64,000 nt of DNA. It comes from Pontibacter sp. G13 (lineage in GTDB: Bacteria; Bacteroidota; Bacteroidia; J057). Every line of letters begins with the position of its first letter. Within the stretch, counting starts at the first letter, position 1. The stretch covers positions 4,298,501 to 4,362,500 of the forward strand of contig NZ_CP134696.1 in the NCBI RefSeq assembly GCF_031851795.1, in the 5' to 3' direction. Both the position numbers and the translations under genes were made by a program. The notes under the pieces were generated by a model. The model made no database searches and was not told the DNA's origin. It saw only the letters and a list, made by a program, of their open reading frames with translations. Of the stretch, positions 49,280-58,690 are shown in pieces.

Positions 49280-51403
49280 ATGAAATTTTACCAAGCTGAT
49301 GCCATCCGGAACGTCGTTCTGGTCGGCAGCTCTAAATCAGGCAAGACCACCCTCGCGGAATGTATGATGTTCGAAGGTGGCGTTATTTCCCGAATGGGAA
49401 CTGTAGAGGCCGGAAATACGGTGTCGGACTATCACGAGATCGAGCAAGCACGAAAGACCTCCGTATTTTCATCGGTGCTGCACACTGAATGGCGAGGGAC
49501 CAAGATCAACCTGATCGATACCCCCGGCTTGGATGATTTCATCGGTGAGCTCATCGGAGCACTTCGGGTGTCGGATACTGCTTTGTTGACGCTCAATGCT
49601 CACTATGGCGTTGAGGTCGGTACCGAAATCGCGTGGAGGTACCTCAAGAAATTCAAAAAGCCCACCATTTTCGTCGTCAATCAGATGGATCATCCACAGG
49701 CGGATTTCAACCAAACCGTAGAATCTGCCCGGCAACAATTTGGCAATGGAGTAGTGGTCATGCAATATCCCTACAACTCAGGAGAGGGATTTGACTCGAT
49801 CATCGATTTGTTGAAAATGGTCATGTATAAATTCCCGATTGAGGGGGGCAAGCCTGAGAAGTTGCCCATCCCCGAGGAGGAATTGGAACGTGCCAAAGAA
49901 CTTCACAATACCCTGGTGGAGGCGGCCGCAGAGCACGATGATTCGCTGATGGAGCACTACTTTGAACAAGGTGAATTGGACGAGGACGAGATGCGGAAAG
50001 GACTTCGGCTTGGGATGCTGAACCGGTCCTTATTTCCCGTGTTTTGCGTGTCCGCCAAAAATAATATGGGTAGCGGTCGTTTGATGGGATTTTTGGGGAA
50101 TGTGGCTCCTTGCGCGGGTGATATGGCTCCTGAGCACACTACCAATGGGGGAGAAATCAAGATTGACGATTCCGATACCACCTTGTTTGTATTCAAGGCC
50201 ACCAACGAAAAACATGCAGGCTCCATGAGCTACTTCAAGGTTTGTTCGGGTGAAGTGGAAGCTGGTATGGAGTTGCACAATACTTCTGCCGGAACCAAGG
50301 GAAAGCTCAATCAGCTTTTTGGCATTGACGGAAAAAACCGCCATGCCGTCAACAAACTCGCAGCCGGAGACATTGGCGCTACAGTGAAATTCAAGGATAC
50401 GCATGTCAACCACACCTTGAGATCCGCTCATGACTCCAAGGAATTGGTACCGATCGAATTTCCCGAGCCCAAAATTCGTACAGCCATCATCTCTACCAAA
50501 CAAGGAGATGATGAGAAATTAGCGCAGGCACTCCACAAGATCATGGATAGTGATCCGACTGTGATCATGGAATACGCCAAGGAGCTCAAGCAGACGTTGC
50601 TACATGCCCAAGGAGAGTTGCATCTTCAGACGATCAAGTGGACGTTGGAGCATGTCTATGGCGTGGAGGTAGAATTCCAAGATCCCAAAATCGCCTATCG
50701 CGAATCTATCCAATCTAGTGCGGATGCCTCTTACAAGCACAAAAAGCAAAGTGGTGGGGCAGGGCAATTTGCGGAGGTTTCCATCAAGATTCAGCCGTAT
50801 TCGGCTATGATGGAGCATCCTAGTGATGTGCGGGTGCGCCACGAAGATCTTCATGAATTACCCTGGGGAGGGACTTTGGCCATGTATAACTGTATCGTGG
50901 GCGGGGTCATCGACAACCGATTTATGCCGGCCATTTTGAAAGGAGTGATGGAGGTGATGGAACATGGGCCACTTACAGGATCGTGCTGTCGTGATGTGGC
51001 GGTATATGTGGTGGATGGAAAAATGCATGCAGTGGATTCCAACGAGATTTCCTTCAAGATTGCCGGTTCTCATGCATTCAAGGATGCGTTCATGCTGGCC
51101 AAACCCAAATTGATGGAGCCGATCTACCGGCTAGAGGTGCTAGTACCTGAGGCTCACATGGGCGATGTCATGACGGATTTGCAGGGCCGAAGAGCGGTCG
51201 TAGAAGGATTTGAGGCAGAAGGCGTATACCAACGGATCACTGCAAGAGTGCCTTTGGCTGAGTTGGGGAAATATGCCTCAACCTTGCGGGCCTTGTCTCA
51301 AGGCCGCGCGACCCATTCCCGGAAATTCCTGCAATACGATCAGGTGCCTGGAGATGTGCAGAATAAATTAATTGCCAAGCAACAAGCCAAGGCTACCGCC
51401 TAG
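49280..51403 (+). CDS. EF-G-like GTPase paralogue lacking the switch II His
   Basis: A 707-residue protein with the domain order of elongation factor G: a GTPase domain, a beta-barrel domain, then the alpha/beta domains III-V (EYAKELKQTLLHAQGELHLQTI, PIYRLEVLVPEAHMGDVMTDLQGRR). G1 is GSSKSGKT at 16-23 in place of the usual H-V-D-H/A-G-K-T. Switch I carries ARKTSV rather than RGITI. Switch II reads DTPGLDDF with Leu84 where canonical EF-G has the catalytic His. G4 is NQMD (134-137). This matches the divergent EF-G type 2 group, whose members bind the ribosome but hydrolyse GTP in a different way or poorly. The true fusA must lie elsewhere. Function is unknown. Confidence 0.82.
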   Translation: MKFYQADAIRNVVLVGSSKSGKTTLAECMMFEGGVISRMGTVEAGNTVSDYHEIEQARKTSVFSSVLHTEWRGTKINLIDTPGLDDFIGELIGALRVSDTALLTLNAHYGVEVGTEIAWRYLKKFKKPTIFVVNQMDHPQADFNQTVESARQQFGNGVVVMQYPYNSGEGFDSIIDLLKMVMYKFPIEGGKPEKLPIPEEELERAKELHNTLVEAAAEHDDSLMEHYFEQGELDEDEMRKGLRLGMLNRSLFPVFCVSAKNNMGSGRLMGFLGNVAPCAGDMAPEHTTNGGEIKIDDSDTTLFVFKATNEKHAGSMSYFKVCSGEVEAGMELHNTSAGTKGKLNQLFGIDGKNRHAVNKLAAGDIGATVKFKDTHVNHTLRSAHDSKELVPIEFPEPKIRTAIISTKQGDDEKLAQALHKIMDSDPTVIMEYAKELKQTLLHAQGELHLQTIKWTLEHVYGVEVEFQDPKIAYRESIQSSADASYKHKKQSGGAGQFAEVSIKIQPYSAMMEHPSDVRVRHEDLHELPWGGTLAMYNCIVGGVIDNRFMPAILKGVMEVMEHGPLTGSCCRDVAVYVVDGKMHAVDSNEISFKIAGSHAFKDAFMLAKPKLMEPIYRLEVLVPEAHMGDVMTDLQGRRAVVEGFEAEGVYQRITARVPLAELGKYASTLRALSQGRATHSRKFLQYDQVPGDVQNKLIAKQQAKATA

Positions 51404-51427
51404 TCAAACGATTGTTTTTCCATTTTG

Positions 51428-51453
51428 GAGGCTGTCTACGGGCAGCCTCTTTT
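51428..51453 (+). terminator. Terminator of the EF-G-like gene
   Basis: GAGGCTG pairs with CAGCCTC around an 8-base loop and is followed by TTTT. It lies 24 bases after the stop codon. Confidence 0.8.
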
Positions 51454-51472
51454 CATTTGGGGGAATGATATG

Positions 51473-51692
51473 CTAGGTGTGGTTGGCAGGTGTGGCGTGA
51501 GGTGCCTGTAGGGTTCAGTCGGTGGGGTCGCCTTGTCTCCGAAAGGTCGAACTTCCCAAGCTTCTTTGCATGTAGTTGGATGGCGATGTTCTCCACCGAC
51601 CGAGCGTTCCAGCGAGCCCGAAAGGGACCGACCTCGCGACCAAATTGCCAAGCAGGAACAAACCTCTCAGCACGCGAGGGCACGCCCAAATA
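51473..51692 (-). repeat. Dispersed intergenic repeat, copy C
   Basis: Read on the minus strand it starts ATTTGGGCGTGCCCTCGCGT, contains GGCTCGCTGGAACGCTCGGTCGG and ends ACGCCACACCTGCCAACCACAC, so it is in reverse orientation to copies A, B and D. The 368 bases between the EF-G-like gene and arcA hold only this repeat and the terminators on either side. Confidence 0.65.
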
Positions 51693-51721
51693 CAAGGGAA
51701 ACCACCTGCCAAGCATGAACG

Positions 51722-51758
51722 AAAAATGGGCCTAAACCCCGATCTGGTTTAGGCCCAT
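51722..51758 (-). terminator. Terminator of arcA
   Basis: ATGGGCCTAAACC pairs with GGTTTAGGCCCAT around a 7-base loop (13 bp). On the minus strand TTTTTC follows. It lies 13 bases after the arcA stop codon. Confidence 0.88.
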
Positions 51759-51771
51759 ATACCTGATGGAA

Positions 51772-53235
51772 TTATTCCTCTCGTAGCAATGGCATGGTGA
51801 GGCAGTGTGGGCCACCATCATCCGTTCGGAGCTCGTTGGACGACATCAATTCCAAATGCCAGTTATCCGGGCTTTGGGTAGCCATAGTCTTGGAAATCGC
51901 CTGTGCCGTGATCGGGTTCCGATGGTAGGCAACCGCGCGGAAGGGAGCCGTCGTGAAGATGTTACCAGCCATGTTGTGCTGGTCAAACAAGGCCACGCGC
52001 AGATGCTCAAATGGTGTTGGATAGTTGTCAGGCGACCCACCGATCCAAGAGATATTGTTCATGTCGAGAATGCCGTCTTCCACCATTTGCTCCAAGAAGT
52101 ACTTGGCAGGCTTGGGGAGACGCTCTATACGTCCGACTTGCTTGATGTGGTCGCGATCGTAGACTTCCACCTTGCCTGCATGCTCGAAGTGGCGCTCGGA
52201 AGGAATACGGCTCAAGTCTGTCTGGTGGACGCCCATCGTACGACGGAGCCATTTGACGAACTGCTGAAGCACGCGTTTGGAGCTGTAGCCATGAAGCGAA
52301 TCCTCTGGCGCGCCGAAAATGTAGGGCATACACACCGCAGATTTGGGCCCGAACATATTGAAGACCGTGTCCAAGTGGATGAATCCGCGGAGATCAGGCA
52401 CATTGACGAGGTAGATGCGTCGAATTTTTCCCTCGGTATCCTTTTCGATAATCCGCTCCACCATCAGTTCGAAGGCCGCTCTGGTGGTGCGGTTGGAATA
52501 GAGGAAGTCGTGCATCCCGACGCCGATCGCCAACGTGTCCTCGGAGGTGACCAAGATGTTGCCGCCCTCCATGAGGAAATGTTTGTGCAATCCGCTCCAG
52601 GTGGAGTCTTCCTCCAGTTCACGCAGGAAGCCCACCATGTCCAAGAAGATGGAGTCCTCATCGAACATCGGGTGATACTTGAAGAGCGTCCGTACCAAGG
52701 TGGGTTCTGGGCGTCTTCTGCTAGAAGCCATGGAGTTGATGATCACGCCACACTGGGTGGTTGCGGAACTATCGCGCATCCACATCATCTCGCGTTTGGG
52801 AGGGATGATCACACCGGGAAGCCTGCCATTGTTGAGCGTGAGGTTTCGAGGATAGCCTTCGATCAAGTCCTTGACGAGAGATTCCGCTGGGTAGCGGTCG
52901 AGTTTATACCCTCTTGCCTGCAAGTGGTCGATGTAGGTATCGGCCTGACGGTGGAGGGTGTCCTGCAAGATTTTGTGTCTCCTCCGATAGTCTGTGTCTT
53001 CGAAAACCTCCGTCAGCAGAGTCGTCAATTCGAGGACGTTCTCGGCGCCGATCTCATTGGAGATAAAGGAGGTGAGGTCCTTGTGGTCTTTTTGCAACTC
53101 GGTGTAGACACGAGGGTTGGGGCCCATGAGGTCGTGATCTCCTTCCCAAGGGATCAGTTGCTGGTGTTCTTTTCCGGGAGTGTGGACCAACACCTTTTTC
53201 AAAGGGTTGTACTCGGATTTTATGGTAGGTTTCAT
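51772..53235 (-). CDS. arcA: Arginine deiminase
   Basis: Arginine deiminase converts arginine to citrulline and ammonia. The 487-residue protein has the guanidino-group enzyme motifs: MRDSS at 153-157, EGGN at 223-226, the HLDTVF element at 287-292 (His287, Asp289) and a Cys nucleophile at 478 in GGPHCLTMP. Family members are nearer 410 residues, so there are about 75 extra residues here, mostly in the first third. The ctlX gene lies 66 bases upstream on the same strand, so they are probably co-transcribed. Citrulline produced here could be used by CtlX or by argG in the neighbouring biosynthetic operon. Confidence 0.85.
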   Translation of the reverse strand: MKPTIKSEYNPLKKVLVHTPGKEHQQLIPWEGDHDLMGPNPRVYTELQKDHKDLTSFISNEIGAENVLELTTLLTEVFEDTDYRRRHKILQDTLHRQADTYIDHLQARGYKLDRYPAESLVKDLIEGYPRNLTLNNGRLPGVIIPPKREMMWMRDSSATTQCGVIINSMASSRRRPEPTLVRTLFKYHPMFDEDSIFLDMVGFLRELEEDSTWSGLHKHFLMEGGNILVTSEDTLAIGVGMHDFLYSNRTTRAAFELMVERIIEKDTEGKIRRIYLVNVPDLRGFIHLDTVFNMFGPKSAVCMPYIFGAPEDSLHGYSSKRVLQQFVKWLRRTMGVHQTDLSRIPSERHFEHAGKVEVYDRDHIKQVGRIERLPKPAKYFLEQMVEDGILDMNNISWIGGSPDNYPTPFEHLRVALFDQHNMAGNIFTTAPFRAVAYHRNPITAQAISKTMATQSPDNWHLELMSSNELRTDDGGPHCLTMPLLREE

Positions 53236-53301
53236 GCAGTAAAGAGTTCTCGAAGGTGAAACGGAGTGCCGCGAAAATGGACACCAATTGTTAACGGAGG
53301 A

Positions 53302-54261
53302 TTAGCTACTGGGGGATTGTGGCAGGAAAACTTCAGCCATCATGCATCGAACGCTTCCTCCGCCTTGGGTTTCGATAACATCTAGCGGTACGACCAGTGG
53401 TTCAGCGGATTGGCTGATTTGGGCTTTTTGCTCGGTCGTCAAGGAATCATACGCTCGTTGGGACATCACCCAGTACGGCTTTCCTTCGCCATTTTGGACC
53501 TCCAGCATATTACCGGCAAATTGATTGACCTGCTCCCGGGAAATCGCCAGAATGTCATGACCAGTTCGCGCCAATGATTTCTGCAGCATGTCCTTGTCAT
53601 CAGGATTTTCCACGGAGTCTAGGCAAAGTACAGCGAGGTTTCGGCCAAGTGCCATCAGTACATTGGTGTGGTAGATATCCTGACCTTGTCCGTCTGTAGC
53701 AGTAAACAATACGCCGGTATAGCCTGCCATGGAACAGAATATCTCAAACGCCTCTTCGTGGGTTCGCGGGGAACGATTGGCGTACGCGATTCGGTTTTTC
53801 CGATCGAGGATCATGGATCCAGTTCCCTCCAGAAACAGGCCATCCTCCTCCAAGTCAGCCAAGGAAAGGTGATGAGGAGCTGAATATTTGCTGGCCATTT
53901 CGTCGACGATCTCAGGGCGACGTTCCTTGCGGCGATTTTCGGCAAACATAGGATACTGGAGGATGGTCCCATCGGCGTGAAAGGAGATCCAGTTGTTTGG
54001 GAAAATCGAGTCTGGGGTAAATGGCTCAGGAGTATCTTCTATTACGGAGACTTCGACGCCAGCATCTCGAAGGATCGAGACGGCTCGATCAAACTCTGCC
54101 AAGGCCATGGATTGAATCTCCTCGGGAGTGTGTGTCTTGTCTTCGTGCTGGAATGCATTGTTGGTAGCGGTTTCGGCATTGTAGCCAAACCGTATGGGCC
54201 GCACCATCATGAGGTGGTGGGTGGTTTGCTGGGAAGAAATCGAGGGCTTCAAGGGCTCCAT
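53302..54261 (-). CDS. ctlX: CtlX-type citrulline-utilising hydrolase
   Basis: A 319-residue protein of the guanidino-group modifying superfamily, in the group named CtlX (citrulline ureidase in Francisella). Key elements are seen: PDSIFPNNWISFHADGT near 83-99, LEGTGSMILDR near 144-154, YHTNVLMALG near 195-204 and the Cys nucleophile at 306 in GGGSVRCMMAEVFLP. Reaction in Francisella: citrulline to ornithine. The specific substrate here is inferred from family and from arcA downstream. The two together would convert arginine to ornithine. Confidence 0.78.
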   Translation of the reverse strand: MEPLKPSISSQQTTHHLMMVRPIRFGYNAETATNNAFQHEDKTHTPEEIQSMALAEFDRAVSILRDAGVEVSVIEDTPEPFTPDSIFPNNWISFHADGTILQYPMFAENRRKERRPEIVDEMASKYSAPHHLSLADLEEDGLFLEGTGSMILDRKNRIAYANRSPRTHEEAFEIFCSMAGYTGVLFTATDGQGQDIYHTNVLMALGRNLAVLCLDSVENPDDKDMLQKSLARTGHDILAISREQVNQFAGNMLEVQNGEGKPYWVMSQRAYDSLTTEQKAQISQSAEPLVVPLDVIETQGGGSVRCMMAEVFLPQSPSS

Positions 54262-54497
54262 ATCAATTGGTGGATTGGGGGCTTCAGTTTTGCATCCAAC
54301 AACCTCCTTTCAAAAATGAAAGATACATGTTGGGGCTTAACCTAAAATCTTCAACAATCGGGCATTCAAGTGCATGGATGGACGATTGCCAATCTACAAA
54401 TATGTGATTTTTCCCAAAGGCCTCAAAGTGTTCTGAGCTATCTCAAAATTCTCCAGATGAGATTTGAATTATGGCCTTTTTCCCGGAAATTCTCTAC

Positions 54498-55115
54498 ATG
54501 AATCAACCCTATCGAAATATTGTATTTGACTTGGGCGGGGTACTCATCCATTGGGCCCCCGAGCTGCTCTACCGCAAAATCTTTGATGATCCTACAGAGA
54601 TGCGATGGTTTCTGGAGGAGATTGTTCCTTACTCCTGGAATGTCCTCCAAGACGCGGGGCGTAGCCTAGCGGAAGCTACCGAGGAGCGAGTCCGGCTTTT
54701 CCCTGAATGGGAACCGCAGATTCGGGCGTATTATGGCAGATGGTCCGAAATGCTTGGCGGTGCCAATGAGGAAACTGTGAAATTGCTGAAGGAATTGGTA
54801 GATGCGCCTCACTTGGATGTGTTTGCGCTCACAAACTGGTCGGCTGAGACCTTTCCCATTGCCCAGGAGCAGTTCGGCTTTCTTGGATGGTTCAAGGATA
54901 CGGTCGTTTCTGGAGAAGTAAACATGAAGAAACCCGATCCTAAAATTTACCAATTGATGTTGAATCAGTTTAAAATTGATCCAAATGAAACGGTCTTTCT
55001 CGATGATTCTATGCCGAATGTCAAAGGCGCTGAGGCAGTTGGAATTAAGGCTTTGCACTTTGAAAGTGCCGAAAAGCTGGCTACAGACCTGCGAGAATTG
55101 GGCATTTCTTGGTAA
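54498..55115 (+). CDS. HAD-superfamily hydrolase
   Basis: A 205-residue haloacid dehalogenase-type hydrolase. Motif I is FDLGGVL (nucleophile Asp at about residue 10, but the acid Asp is replaced by Gly as in several bacterial members), motif II is LTNWS, motif III is the Lys in MKKPDPKIY, and motif IV is FLDDS. The cap is small helical. The ATG at 54498 starts the motif I strand; a frame open to 54471 was not used. It lies divergent from ctlX. Substrate is unknown, perhaps a phosphorylated metabolite. Confidence 0.82.
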   Translation: MNQPYRNIVFDLGGVLIHWAPELLYRKIFDDPTEMRWFLEEIVPYSWNVLQDAGRSLAEATEERVRLFPEWEPQIRAYYGRWSEMLGGANEETVKLLKELVDAPHLDVFALTNWSAETFPIAQEQFGFLGWFKDTVVSGEVNMKKPDPKIYQLMLNQFKIDPNETVFLDDSMPNVKGAEAVGIKALHFESAEKLATDLRELGISW

Positions 55116-55542
55116 TCCTGAAGAATTTTTGAATTCGCAATTTGCTTTCTCCCTCCGTTATAATTGCACCGAAGAGAAACAAATAAGGAGACTCCTCAAC
55201 TGAGAAGCCTCCTTCCATACTGCATGAAGAGAAACAAATGCTAGTCCAGGCAGACTAAAAGAACTTTTTTAGTGAAACTGGCTCAGCATGAAATGTGTTC
55301 TATTTTCGGTACTCGGACAGATCGGTCTATGTGGAATGTGGCACCATTCTATGGATCGAAACTGTCCGTTTTCCAGTTTGATAAATTAGGAATAAATTCC
55401 AAGATTCTCAACCGATGAAAGGGGCAAGATCAGTTTGTCGCCTTTTGATCTAGTAGATTCTTGAGCTCTTTGCGCAACAAACCTACCTGTATGCCTTGAG
55501 GGACATTTTAAGGCAATGAAACTTTTTGTCGGTTTTTGGGAG
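55116..55542. other. Intergenic stretch between the HAD gene and argF'
   Basis: 427 bases with no gene that I can support. It holds an imperfect hairpin (AAGGAG with CTCCTT, 55185-55214) and a 14-base direct repeat GAAGAGAAACAAAT at 55171-55184 and 55226-55239. The hairpin could end transcripts from either side. Most of the stretch is AT-rich. Confidence 0.5.
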
Positions 55543-56493
55543 TTATCCAATATTCTGCAAGATTTCCACCAATACTGCCTGCATCCCGACGACTCGATTT
55601 CCTGCCTGCTCAATCGTGATATTCTGGGCAGAATCCATCACCTCATCTGCCACCACGACATTTCTTCGCACCGGTAGACAATGCATGAACTTTGCCTGCC
55701 GGGTCAATGCCATCTTCTCGGCAGTTACCATCCATTCCTCATCAGCACGCAAAATCTGGCCATATTCGGAATATGAGGACCAGTTCTTGGCGTAAATGAA
55801 ATCTGCTTGCTCGAAAGCCGCTCGTTGATCATGGGTGACGGTCGCCGATCCCACAAAATCAGCGTGGAGTTCATACCCTTCTGGGTGGGTAATCACGAAG
55901 TCGACATCTAGCGGATTCATCCATTCTGCGAACGAATTCGCCACTGCCTGAGGAAGCGCTCTCGGATGTGGTGCCCAAGTCAATACCACTTTGGGGCGAT
56001 GATCGGGCCAATGAGATTGAATGGTGAACACATCCGTCAGAGATTGGAGCGGATGTCTTGTCGCAGATTCCAGGCTCACCACTGGTACCCCTGAATATTT
56101 CTTGAACGCCGTCAATACCTGTTCTGCGTAATCCGCATCACGATCCGTCAAGCTCGGAAAACTCCGGACCCCCAAGATGTCGCAATAGCTTCCCATGACT
56201 GCGGCTGCATCCTTGATGTGCTCTGCCTTGCCTTGGTTCATGATCGCTCCATCCTGAAATTCAAGCTGCCATCCGTCGGTAGAAACATTCATCACAATCA
56301 CCTCCATCCCCAGATTTCGGGCAGCCTTCTGAGAACTTAATCTCGTCCGAAGGCTGGAATTGAAAAAGATCAACCCGAGTGTCTTGTGTCTGCCAAGTGT
56401 ATCCAGCGAAAATGGAGATTGGGCAACGGTTTTGGCTGTTTCCAGCAGATGGGGCAGATCCGGTACATCTGCCAGTTCGGTGAAGTGATGCAT
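55543..56493 (-). CDS. argF': N-succinylornithine carbamoyltransferase
   Basis: A transcarbamylase that uses N-succinyl-L-ornithine rather than ornithine in Bacteroidota arginine synthesis. The 316-residue protein has the carbamoyl-phosphate loop FFNSSLRT at residues 43-50, the long loop WQLEFQDGAIMNQGKAEHIKDAA, EQADFIYAKNWSSYSEYG and the late HCLPVRRN motif. The ATG at 56493 fits the family's start (MHHFTELADV) and lies 28 bases after the argD stop. Acetylornithine specificity cannot be excluded by sequence alone, but the phylum points to the succinyl form. Confidence 0.86.
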   Translation of the reverse strand: MHHFTELADVPDLPHLLETAKTVAQSPFSLDTLGRHKTLGLIFFNSSLRTRLSSQKAARNLGMEVIVMNVSTDGWQLEFQDGAIMNQGKAEHIKDAAAVMGSYCDILGVRSFPSLTDRDADYAEQVLTAFKKYSGVPVVSLESATRHPLQSLTDVFTIQSHWPDHRPKVVLTWAPHPRALPQAVANSFAEWMNPLDVDFVITHPEGYELHADFVGSATVTHDQRAAFEQADFIYAKNWSSYSEYGQILRADEEWMVTAEKMALTRQAKFMHCLPVRRNVVVADEVMDSAQNITIEQAGNRVVGMQAVLVEILQNIG

Positions 56494-56521
56494 GTCAATG
56501 GATATCGTTTCTAAAAAATGG

Positions 56522-57670
56522 TTACGCAACGGTTTTGGGGGATTGTGTCAGGACGTTTTCCAGCGCCTGAAGGAATTGCTTGAGCTCTTCCTTCTCAACT
56601 CCCAAGGAAGGGAGCAGACGCAGAACATGCGGATCGCTGGCACTTCCCGTGAAAATGCCGTACTCGGAAAGTAGAGCCTTCCGGACTTCCTTGGCTGGTC
56701 GATCCAATTCCATCCCGATCATGAGTCCCTTGCCTGTGATGGATTTGATACCCGGAATTTGTTCCAATTTAGGCACGAGGTATTGGCCCATTTTGGAGGC
56801 ATTTTTCATCAGATTCTCTTCCTTGAGGACATCGAGAACTGCAATTCCTGCTGCACAGGCTAGGTGATTACCCCCGAATGTCGTTCCCAACATCCCATGC
56901 CAAGGTTCAAACTGAGGTCCGATCAATACCCCTCCAATCGGGAACCCATTCCCCATGCCTTTGGCAACCGTGATCAGATCGGCTTCGATTCCTGCATGTT
57001 GGTGAGCAAAGAATTTCCCCGTACGGCCATACCCAGACTGGATCTCATCCAAAATCAGGACCGTTCCGTGTTCCGTGCAAAGTCGGCGCGCTTTCCGCAG
57101 GAAGGATTCGGATGGAACCTTGATCCCTGCAACGCCTTGAATCCCTTCAACTACAAATGCAGCATAGGTACCTTTGCTCAGTTCTGCCTCCAATGCATCC
57201 AGATCATTGAATGGAATGGTGGTCATCTGATCGGTGGCATTCACCGGAGCTTGAATCTTGGGATTGTCGGTGATGGCGACTGCGGCTGAGGTTCGGCCGT
57301 GAAAAGCCTTACTCAGGGCGAGTACTTGCGACCGTTTGGTATGGAAGGAGGCCAATTTCAAGGCATTCTCAATGGCTTCCGCACCTGAGTTACACAGGAA
57401 GAGCTGGTGGTCCTTGTAGCCGGATAGCTCTCCGAGTTTCTTCGCCAATTCTACCTGAAGGGAGTTTTTGACGGAGTTGGAGTAAAAGCCCAACTTGTTG
57501 AGCTGGAGACTCAAGGCTCGCACGTATGCTGGATGGCTATGTCCGATGGAGATGACCGCGTGTCCGCCGTAGAGATCCAGATAGATATTGCCCTGCTTGT
57601 CCCAGAGATAGCTTCCCTGAGCTCGGACGGGCTCTACATCGAAGAGGGGATAGACGTCAAATAGATTCAT
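56522..57670 (-). CDS. argD: Acylornithine aminotransferase ArgD
   Basis: A class III PLP aminotransferase that makes N-acyl-ornithine from N-acylglutamate semialdehyde. The 382-residue protein has NSGAEA at 94-99, the Asp of LDEIQSG near 208 and the PLP Lys237 in DLITVAKGMGNGFPIGG. It lies 51 bases after argC and 28 bases before argF' in the operon. The acyl group is probably succinyl in this phylum, matching argF'. Confidence 0.92.
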   Translation of the reverse strand: MNLFDVYPLFDVEPVRAQGSYLWDKQGNIYLDLYGGHAVISIGHSHPAYVRALSLQLNKLGFYSNSVKNSLQVELAKKLGELSGYKDHQLFLCNSGAEAIENALKLASFHTKRSQVLALSKAFHGRTSAAVAITDNPKIQAPVNATDQMTTIPFNDLDALEAELSKGTYAAFVVEGIQGVAGIKVPSESFLRKARRLCTEHGTVLILDEIQSGYGRTGKFFAHQHAGIEADLITVAKGMGNGFPIGGVLIGPQFEPWHGMLGTTFGGNHLACAAGIAVLDVLKEENLMKNASKMGQYLVPKLEQIPGIKSITGKGLMIGMELDRPAKEVRKALLSEYGIFTGSASDPHVLRLLPSLGVEKEELKQFLQALENVLTQSPKTVA

Positions 57671-57721
57671 TGGAGGGATTGTTGATGGGGTGATGATAGC
57701 ATGCTGCGAATAAGGAGCCCC

Positions 57722-58690
57722 TTAGAATGCCATTGCTTTCAGATGAAGGCCGAGTGTTTCTGGTAGTCCGAACATCAAGTTCATATTTTGCACCGCCTGA
57801 CCAGACGCTCCCTTGAGGAGATTGTCGATCATGCTCAAGATGAGTAGTTTATCACCGTGCTTTTCCACGTGTACCAATCCCTTGTTGGTATTCACGACCT
57901 GCTTGAGATGTGGATTCTCGGCGGTGACGTGGGTGAATGGATGGTCTGCGTAGAAATCTTCATACAGTTGCACGGCATCCTCTTCTGAGAGATCAGATTT
58001 CAGGTACAGGCTCGCGTAGATTCCTCGTGCGAAATCTCCCCGCATCGGCAGGAAATTCACAGAATGCTCAAACCCTGCTTGAAGCTGGGTCAAGCTCTGG
58101 ACAATTTCGCCCAAATGCTGGTGCGAAAATGCCTTGTACACCGACAGGTTATTATTTCGCCAGCTGAAGTGCGTGGTCGCCATGGGTTTTTGACCAGCGC
58201 CCGTCGATCCGGTAATGGCATGGACATGCACTTCATCATTCAATTTGCCCGCAGCAGCCAATGGAAGTAATCCCAACTGGATGCAGGTGGCGAAGCAGCC
58301 GGGATTGGCCAAGAATTGCGTTTTGCGAATCTCCTCCCGATTGAGCTCGGGAAGCCCGTAAACAAACGCATTGCCGGGCTCCTTCAGACGAAAGTCTCGG
58401 CTCAGATCGATCACCTTGAGCGATGCGGGAAGATCATGTGCTTCCAAAAAGGGCTTGGTCTTTCCATGACCTGCACAGACAAACAATACATCGATCTCCG
58501 TGTCCACCTCATCGGTGAAGTGCAGATCTGTTTCCCCCACCAAATCCGTATGAACGGCAGAGATCGGATTGCCAGCATTCGAAGTGCTATGAACAAATCG
58601 AATGTTGGCCTCAGGATGATGAATGAGTAGACGCAGGAGCTCTCCAGCGGTGTAGCCTGCACCTCCCACAATACCTATTTGGATGCTCAT
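57722..58690 (-). CDS. argC: N-acyl-gamma-glutamyl-phosphate reductase ArgC
   Basis: Reduces N-acylglutamyl phosphate to the semialdehyde with NADPH. The 322-residue protein starts with the Rossmann motif IGIVGGAGYTAGELLRLL (residues 5-22). The catalytic Cys132 is in ANPGCFAT, and HPEANIRFVHSTSNAG follows the first motif. The start at ATG 58690 overlaps the argG stop by 4 bases (ATGA), giving translational coupling. The frame open to 58780 was rejected for that reason. Confidence 0.93.
   Translation of the reverse strand: MSIQIGIVGGAGYTAGELLRLLIHHPEANIRFVHSTSNAGNPISAVHTDLVGETDLHFTDEVDTEIDVLFVCAGHGKTKPFLEAHDLPASLKVIDLSRDFRLKEPGNAFVYGLPELNREEIRKTQFLANPGCFATCIQLGLLPLAAAGKLNDEVHVHAITGSTGAGQKPMATTHFSWRNNNLSVYKAFSHQHLGEIVQSLTQLQAGFEHSVNFLPMRGDFARGIYASLYLKSDLSEEDAVQLYEDFYADHPFTHVTAENPHLKQVVNTNKGLVHVEKHGDKLLILSMIDNLLKGASGQAVQNMNLMFGLPETLGLHLKAMAF

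Noticed and set aside
51805-53259. A 484-codon plus-strand open frame opposite arcA
   Set aside because: It is antisense to the clear arginine deiminase gene. The translation is unlike any protein family and mirrors the codon pattern of the coding strand.
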